A stretch of 64,000 nucleotides of DNA from Edaphochlamys debaryana (lineage: Eukaryota > Chlorophyta > Chlorophyceae > Chlamydomonadales). The notes below the pieces were generated by a model that was given only the letters and a program-made list of their open reading frames with translations, did not search any database and was not told where the DNA came from. The stretch lies in the NCBI GenBank assembly GCA_016858145.1, contig JAEHOE010000031.1, positions 496,001-560,000 on the forward strand, given 5' to 3'. A program made the position numbers and the translations under genes. Below, piece by piece: positions 58,154 to 64,000 of the stretch (position 1 is the first letter of the stretch; every line of letters begins with the position of its first letter).

Positions 58154-60253
58154 TCAACACAATTGAGCGGTCGAGACTTGCATGGGCATGTACCTAGGCC
58201 GGGCGCAGCAGGGCACCAGGCATGCACGCCACCGGGGGCAGCCACGTAACAGCGGCGGCAGCAGCTTAGTCGTCGGGCGCGGCGGCGTGGCCTGGGCGGC
58301 CGTTGTGGACGGCTTGGCCGCCGACGGCGGCAGCGCACCGGCAGCGGCGGCGGCAGGGGTGGCGGCGGGGGCGGCGGCAGGGGCGGCGGCAGGGGCGCCG
58401 GTGACGGCGCGGGCAGCGTTGCGGGCTCCGCCAGTGAGGTTGCCAAAGGCGGCGCCGACGGGGGCGGTGACGGGACGGGCGACATTGCCGACGGCCCGGG
58501 TGGCGTTGCCAACGGTGTTGCCGATGGGGGTGGTGATGGCCCGGGTTGCGTTGCCGACGCCACTCGCAACACCGCTCACAGCAGCGCCGATGGGGGCGGT
58601 GACGGGGCGGGTGGCGTTGCGGACAGCCTGGGTAGCGTTACCAAAGGCGTTGCCGATGGGGGTGGTGATGGCCCGAGTTGCGTTGCCGACGCCGCTGGTG
58701 ACGTTGCCAAATGCGTTGCGGACGGGGGTCGTGACGGCGCGGGTTGCGTTGCCAAGGGACCCAGTGACTGCTTTGGTGGCGTTGCCCGCGGCGCCCGTCA
58801 CGCCCGAGACACCGGTGCGCAGCGAGCCGAAGACGCCCGCGGGTGGCGCTGGGGCTTCCACGGCGGGTGTGGCGGCGGCGGGGGTTGCGGCGGCAGACGT
58901 GGCGGCGGCAGGGGTGCCGGTAGCAGGCTTGGCGGCGGCGGGGGTTGCAATAGCAGGTGTGGCGGCAGCAGGGTTGACGGTGGCTGGCTTGGCGGGGGTG
59001 GCCTGGAGCAGGCGACGACCCGCAGCTGAGGGACGAGGGGGATGGCGAGGTCAAACGAGCATGAGTTACCACAGACTAGGTGCGGTACCGCTCTCGTGAG
59101 ATCCACTGCCACCTCGAAGCTGAAACAAGTTCACGCCCTCCCCATGCCTTGTGCCTCGAGCCGCCCACAGGCCCTCACTCACCACCAGGGGCGGGCTTCC
59201 CGGGCGCCGGCGGCGGAGTGCCGGTGACGGCACGGACGGCGGAGCCCGCAGCACGCTTCGTGGCATTGGCGGCCGTGGCGACGGGCGACGTCACGGCCTT
59301 CTTGGCCGCGCTAGCAGTCTTGGTGACGGGGGCGGTGACGGTGTTAACGGCCTTGCCTGCAGCGTTCTTGGCCCCACGGACGGCACCAGAGATAGCTCCC
59401 GTCACGCCGCCCGCCGGCGGACTGGCGGGCTTGGCGGCCGCAGCGGTTTCGGCCTGGAAGAGGCGGCGGCCGCCGGCAGCTGTGGAGCAGGAGGTGAGAC
59501 AGCACGGCAGGAGGGCATCCTTAGGTCCAAGGAAGCGGAGGCAAGTTGCGATCACAAGCACGGGCCCGTAGTACACCACGCGGCCCCCAGGCTCTTTGCC
59601 CCAAGATCCGCTTCCGCCCAGCTCAAGACGTACAACCCGGCCCCTTGCCGTTGCTCCTTGCCAGGCTGTCTGTTGGCTCCGGCGCATGCCTTAAGCCAAC
59701 ACTCTAGTCCCTCAGTTCCCCACACAAGCCCTTCCTCACCGCCAGCGGCGGGCTTCCCGGGCGGCGGCGGCGGAGCCCCAGTGACGGCGCGGACGGCAGA
59801 GCCCGCAGCGCGCTTCGTGGCATTGGCGGCCGTGGCGACGGGCGACGTCACGGCCTTCTTAACAGTGTTTGCGGCACTGCCTGCCGCGTTCTTGGCCCCG
59901 CGAGCGGCGCTGGAGACGGCTCCTGTGACCCCTCCACCGCCGGGAGGCTTAGCGGGTGCTGTCTGCAGCAGCCCCCGGCGTGAGCTGCCTGCGAGGCAAG
60001 GGCAAGGAAGGCGAGGTGTTGATAAAGAGAAGCTTGGGCAGGGCCAGTCGCGAGACAGCGTAGCGAGTCATAGCGCAGCGGCGTCCTGTGCGCCCCCCTC
60101 CGAAACCGCTGCCCCTCGCGCGAGCGCACACGCACCTGCGGCGCTCGCCAGCAGCGGTCCCAGGGTAAGAGCGAGAAGGCAGAGGGCGCCCAGGAGCAGC
60201 GGAGCAGCAAGGGAAGCCCGCCGGCCGCGGCCGACGAGGCGTGTCGGGGCTAT
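58154..60253 (-). CDS. Secreted protein with three RR(x)L-motif modules and 22-residue GNATR repeats (start unresolved)
   Basis: Minus-strand exons: about 60253-60136, 59988-59740, 59479-59183 and 59025-58154; about 511 aa from the first in-frame position considered. Exon 1 encodes a signal peptide (LLLGALCLLALTLGPLLASAA). The next three exons each begin with the motif: SSRRGLLQTAPAKP, GGRRLFQAETA and AGRRLLQATPAKP. Exons 2 and 3 share a Lys/Ala-rich segment ending in near-identical ATAANATKRAAGSAVRAVTG. Exon 4 carries Ala/Thr/Pro-rich linkers, then at least five 22-residue repeats of the type NATRAxTTPxxNxxGNxTxx, rich in NAT/NVT/NLT sequons. All junctions are phase 1. Where the paralog has ATG this gene reads ATA (60253-60251), with an in-frame TAG upstream and no ATG between. 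The true start may be in an undetected upstream exon. Confidence 0.8.
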
Positions 60254-61637
60254 GTTTGCAGAGCGGCGCGCAAGTGAAGTGCGCTAGCGTCAACGGGGCT
60301 TTAAGTTTGCAAGTGCTAGTGCGGCAGCGACAGAACAGAAGGCTTTCGGGAAGCACACGAAAAGGTACGCGGCCGCAGTCCAAGGTCCCGTCATGGCCTG
60401 CACGAATAACCTGCCCGGTATCTACGAACCGCGAGCAGCCCCGACGGCGCGCCCAGCGGCCCGCAGCCAGCTCCAGCTCCAGCAGAAGTCGCAGCAGTTA
60501 GCAGCGCCGCTGCGGCCCTGCGCTCCCTGCCCGACCCACCACCGAACGAGAAACCCGCCCGACCCAGGGGCAGGGCTAACCGGCCACCGCCGGCGCCCAC
60601 CTCCAAAGCGGTTGCGCGCTCGGCTGGTGCGCCAGCTCTGCCACCACAGCAGGTGCATGCAACCCTAGTCCTGCCGCTGGGGCACCCCTCACGTTAGCTC
60701 CGTCTGCCACCGCCTCAGGCTACCTCCAAGGGCGACTGCGCGCTCGGCCAGCTCTGCTTCCAGCAGCAGGTGCATCTATCCCAAGTCCCGCCGCTGCGGC
60801 ACCCGGCGGGTTCGTTCCATCGGTTCCATCTGGGTCCCTCTGGGTCCCGCCTGTCCCGCCTGTCCCGCCCGCTTGTCGTCTGGGCCCGAAGTTCCCTACG
60901 GCTCTACCTGCCTGCAGCTGGGAGCCACATCAATCCAGCTAGCTAGGGCCTCTCCATTCACACCTGCCTCGTGGCTAGCCAAAGGCCCCAAGCCGTGCCA
61001 CCAGCCACGGGGGCAGGGCAGGCTCCGCAGCGTTAAGTCTCAAGCTCTGCAGTTGCATAATGACCATGAAGCCCTAAAACTCTGAATCAATAGCTGCTTG
61101 GACAGAAGCTTGCTCAGCTGTCCAGAACAGCTTGACCTAGACACCAGCTCGCTAGAGTGTCACTAGCGAGGTGTGTGTGACCTATGCCTGCAATGATACT
61201 ACGATACTGTGAGCCAGCTCGGTGCGTTGAGGTTGCATCAGCCATTGCCGAGGCGCGAGGGTCTCCGGCATGTCAGACGGCTTCATGCTGGTACCAGGTG
61301 AGGCTATGGTGTCAGGGCCCGCCGCCTGAGAGCTCTGCAGCGCGCCAGCGGGCCCGAGCGGGTCACGTACGGCATCTTCTAGAGCTGCTTCTGCACAAGA
61401 GGCTACTCTCACAGCAGCGGCTCACCTTTTCGTACCTTTAGCAACAGCTCAACCCACAACGCACGGGCCCAAGGAGTAGCCGCGTCTTGGCGGCCCCAGA
61501 CCCGCATTTCCTCAACCCGAACCTCGACAATTACCTCGCTGCAAGGCTGCAAGTTAAGTACCCTCCTGACTTACTAGCAAGCTCAACTGTGCATTACAAG
61601 CGGAGTAGGGATCGCGGAGCAGTTACACGCTCGCGAA
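60254..61637. other. Divergent spacer before the SAMHD1-like gene
   Basis: It contains the 5' region of the minus-strand gene, short tandem tracts such as gtcccgcctgtcccgcc near 60850, and the promoter and 5' UTR of the plus-strand gene. No other gene is supported. Confidence 0.5.
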
Positions 61638-62329
61638 ATGGAGGACGAAGCCGACTTCGACGCGCCCGGTTCCCAGGAAGAATTCAGGGGTATCGACCCT
61701 ATGTACGGAAGCCAGCCACAGCCGAAAAGCTTGGCGGCGGGCGACGACTCTGAGGACGACGACGATGAGGCCTTCACCACCAAGTCGTTCAGCGATATCG
61801 TGCATGGAACTTATGGGCAAGCAGGGCTGGAAGGGTTCCTGGGACCGGTGGGGCTGGGCGCGTGCCGCATGCTGACCATGATTCCGTTCGTGCTCTGCAC
61901 TTCCCGCCGCAGGCTTGGCCGCTACGTCGTCAAATTACTCGATACCCCGCAGTTCCAGCGCACGCGCCGCCTCAAGCAGGCACGGTGGCAGAGCACGGTG
62001 CCAGGCTGGCAGCGCGACGCTTCCACACGTATAAACACTCTCCCCCGCCGCCCCTTCCCGCACGCAGCTGGGCCTGTCTCACTACGTCTTCCCTAGTGCC
62101 GCCCACACTCGCTTCGAGCACTCTCTGGGCGTGGGGCATCTGGTACGGTCCAAGCCTTAGCCTGCTGCAGTGCGATGAGGCAAAGCACCCAAACCCACCT
62201 TGGGGCGTACCGGTAACCCCTGCGCCGGACACCGTTTGCAGGCACACGAGGTGGCGGACCGCATCTTCCGCACGCAAGGCCACGAGCTGGGCATCACGCG
62301 ACATGACGTGCACCTGGTCAGCATCGCGG
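61638..62329 (+). CDS. SAMHD1-like HD-domain dNTP triphosphohydrolase, 5' part (continues past window)
   Basis: Four exons are visible: 61638-61816, 61913-61979, 62068-62142 and 62242-62329, ending in phase 1. After an acidic N-terminus ([11 protein letters not shown]) the SAMHD1 pattern follows: [43 protein letters not shown] and VHLVSIAG. In human SAMHD1 the Arg and His of RFEH are R164 and H167, a nucleotide contact and a metal ligand; both are present here. The next expected segment, with the HD pair of the metal site, is not in the window. It probably lies beyond a long intron that contains retrotransposon sequence. Family members hydrolyse dNTPs to deoxynucleosides and triphosphate. Two introns have GC donors (61817 and 61980). 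They are supported because the joined protein matches the family length from HG to DTPQF exactly. Confidence 0.85.
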
Positions 62330-62434
62330 GTGAGGACATGCGCTGAGCTGTGGGACAGGGAGTGACCCGATGTGGGTCGGGCATCTGGGTCATGCATACC
62401 GTATCCCCATCCGGCTGTTGTTGTCCTGCGATGA

Positions 62435-63896
62435 GCACACCCAGAGCACACCCAGGCGAGGCAGGCAATCTCGGCAATTAGGGGCATCCTGGGCGCCTGC
62501 GGCCGCCTGAAGTACAAGCCGCAGTGGACCCCTGCCCTACTGGCCATGCTCCGGCACCTCCACCCGGCTGCCCATCCCCTGAGCCTGCTGACGGTTCGGC
62601 GGCCGGACCCAACCGCGCACCCCCGCATCCTGGGCGTGCCGGTCCCGGCATCAACCACCCCGACCCTGGCCCGGCTGGTAGGCAGCCTGGCCTTCCTGCC
62701 CTCGGCCACGGTGATCAACGCGGAGGCCCTGGCGGCGGGCCCCTGGGTGCGCCACGCGCCCCTGTGGGGCAACCCGGCCCTGCCCGCACGGGCGGCATCA
62801 GACGTGAGTACAGGAATTGAGGCAGAGTTTAGGGACCTGTTTGCAGTACGGGGCTTGACGACCGTGGGCATGGCAGTCACGTGTGCAGATGCCCTAGGCA
62901 GTATTATCGTCGAGAGTGGGGTCGGGGGTGTGGCTGGGAGGGCCCACGCTCGGGCGCGCGCTGCGTGCAATAGGGAGTATGGCCAGAGAATTTTGCGTGA
63001 CATACTTAGGACAGAAACACAGGACTTGCCCCTGGCACTGAGAAACGGGACAGAAATGGCCAGGCGGCTGCAGGACCTGCTGGGACGTCTGCCCGAGGGG
63101 TGGGTGGCCGCGGCGCGCGCTGCAGGCGGCCCTGCGGGGTCTGAGCTCGAGGTGTGGGGCAGAATAGCAGATAGTGTGGGGTGGGGGGACGTCGCTCTGA
63201 GCAAATTGTCGGTCCAGATTGCAACCCAGCTGCAGCTGGGCCCAGCGCGCACCCGACTGGTGCACAAGCATACAGAGTTTATTCGGGAGGCTTTGGGGAC
63301 GGGGGAGGCCGCGGAGGCTGAAGTTACGCGGCTGAAGGCTGTCTGGCCCCGTTTGTGGAAGTTGAAGTGGGAAGCAAGCAACAAGGAGCCCCTGTGGCGA
63401 CTTGCCATGGACGGATATCCAGGGTTTGGCATGCATCGAGCCCAGCTGGGCACGAGTGAGGTAGCCAGGTGCCCGTGTGGGCAGGCGATGAACCAAGGTG
63501 ACCGGCTCCACCATTTCTGGTCGTGTGCGGCAACGATGGCAGTGCGCACAAGATTGAGCGATGCGATTGGTCGGGCAGTCAAGAGGCATGAGGTTTGGTT
63601 GGTGCAGGCCCCCGCGGGCATTCAGCAGCAAGTTTGGGATGTGGTGTGCTTGGCCGCCGTTGGGGCCATGGAGCAAGCACGACGCTACAAGTACGCGCAT
63701 CGGGGTGCACAGGGTCTGATCATGCAGGCAAGGGCGCTGGCGAGGGGAGAGCTTGAAGCTTCAGTGCTTTGCCGGCGTGGGGTCAGCCCCGTCAGATTGG
63801 GACACGGTGCCTGAGGACCACCCCTTTTTGGCCGTGACTGAGGAGGGAGATGTGCGTTACATGCCCCACGTTGAGGTGATGGATGGTCTTCACTAG
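62435..63896 (+). mobile_element. 5'-truncated LINE remnant: post-RT zinc-binding region, frameshifted
   Basis: One open frame runs from 62435 to a stop at 63812-63814. It matches the C-terminal part of L1-like LINE ORF2 proteins (zf-RVT region). The signs are APLWGNPAL followed by a GLTTVGMAV segment, then WKLKWEASN, and a CPCG...HHFWSC cluster (C-x-C, spacer, H, x4, C). The reverse transcriptase and endonuclease domains are absent, the usual 5' truncation. Near 63768 the frame probably shifts, because another frame stays open to a stop at 63894-63896 and reads like a natural acidic C-terminus (DWDTVPEDHPF). It lies in the sense orientation downstream of exon 4 of the SAMHD1-like gene. The edges are uncertain: the left end lies between 62330 and 62435, and the right end may be beyond 63896. 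Confidence 0.75.
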
Positions 63897-64000
63897 ATCT
63901 CTTTTGGAGCCCGGGTAGGGGCCCTGCCGTTCAAGCTAGGGGGCGGCGTGCTGGCTTGCAGGGGGTAAGCCCGTGAGGTTGGCTGTCAAGCCACGGCGTT

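Noticed and set aside
60369..60394. Upstream coding exon supplying the start codon of the 58.2 kb gene
   Set aside because: Its donor gives phase 2, but the signal-peptide exon needs phase 1, so the join would break the frame.
61972..63621. 549-codon open frame on the minus strand
   Set aside because: It runs antisense through SAMHD1-like exons and the LINE frame, with no domain; the plus-strand reading has clear family matches.

Overview
The window looks like nuclear DNA of a core chlorophyte green alga, probably Chlorophyceae or Trebouxiophyceae. The reasons are very high GC, many short GT-AG introns, TGTAA polyadenylation-type signals 0.2-1.1 kb after several stop codons, and eukaryotic tRNA genes with internal A and B boxes. 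This is inferred from sequence style and is not a species identification. Exon coordinates are my own reading of splice sites and phases; no transcript data were available.

Layout. (1) 19-3877 (+): the 3' part of a cytochrome P450 gene. Its 1.66 kb intron holds two tRNA-Thr(AGU) genes in opposite orientation. (2) 4683-19982: a tandem array of about 5.8 units of ~2.65 kb. Each unit carries one tRNA-Thr(AGU) and one tRNA-Leu(AAG), both on the minus strand. The last unit is interrupted by a 418 bp hAT-type non-autonomous transposon with perfect terminal repeats and an 8 bp target duplication. (3) 19983-22297: no convincing gene. (4) 22298-24322 (-): an ankyrin-type protein with a membrane-spanning C-terminus. 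(5) 25004-60253: eight genes for predicted secreted proteins with no domain I recognise. They form four paralogous pairs: 25.0/27.7 kb (+,+), 31.8/36.2 kb (-,-), 39.7/48.2 kb (+,+) and 56.7/58.2 kb (-,-). (6) 61638 to the window end (+): the 5' part of a SAMHD1-like HD-domain dNTP triphosphohydrolase gene. A 5'-truncated, frameshifted LINE remnant lies in or after its fourth intron.

The most unusual feature is region 5. All eight proteins have an N-terminal signal peptide. Each carries an Arg-Arg-(x)-Leu-(Leu/Phe/Met) motif, most often RRLLQ, although the four pairs otherwise differ in architecture. Within pairs the exon structure is conserved closely enough to check the models: exons split in one paralog sum exactly to the single exon of the other (28+7+79=114, 37+54=91, 48+32=33+47). 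These comparisons support a 7-nt microexon, one shifted intron position, several intron gains or losses, and several GC-AG introns. The functions of these proteins are unknown; the sequence supports only a secretory-pathway or extracellular destination.
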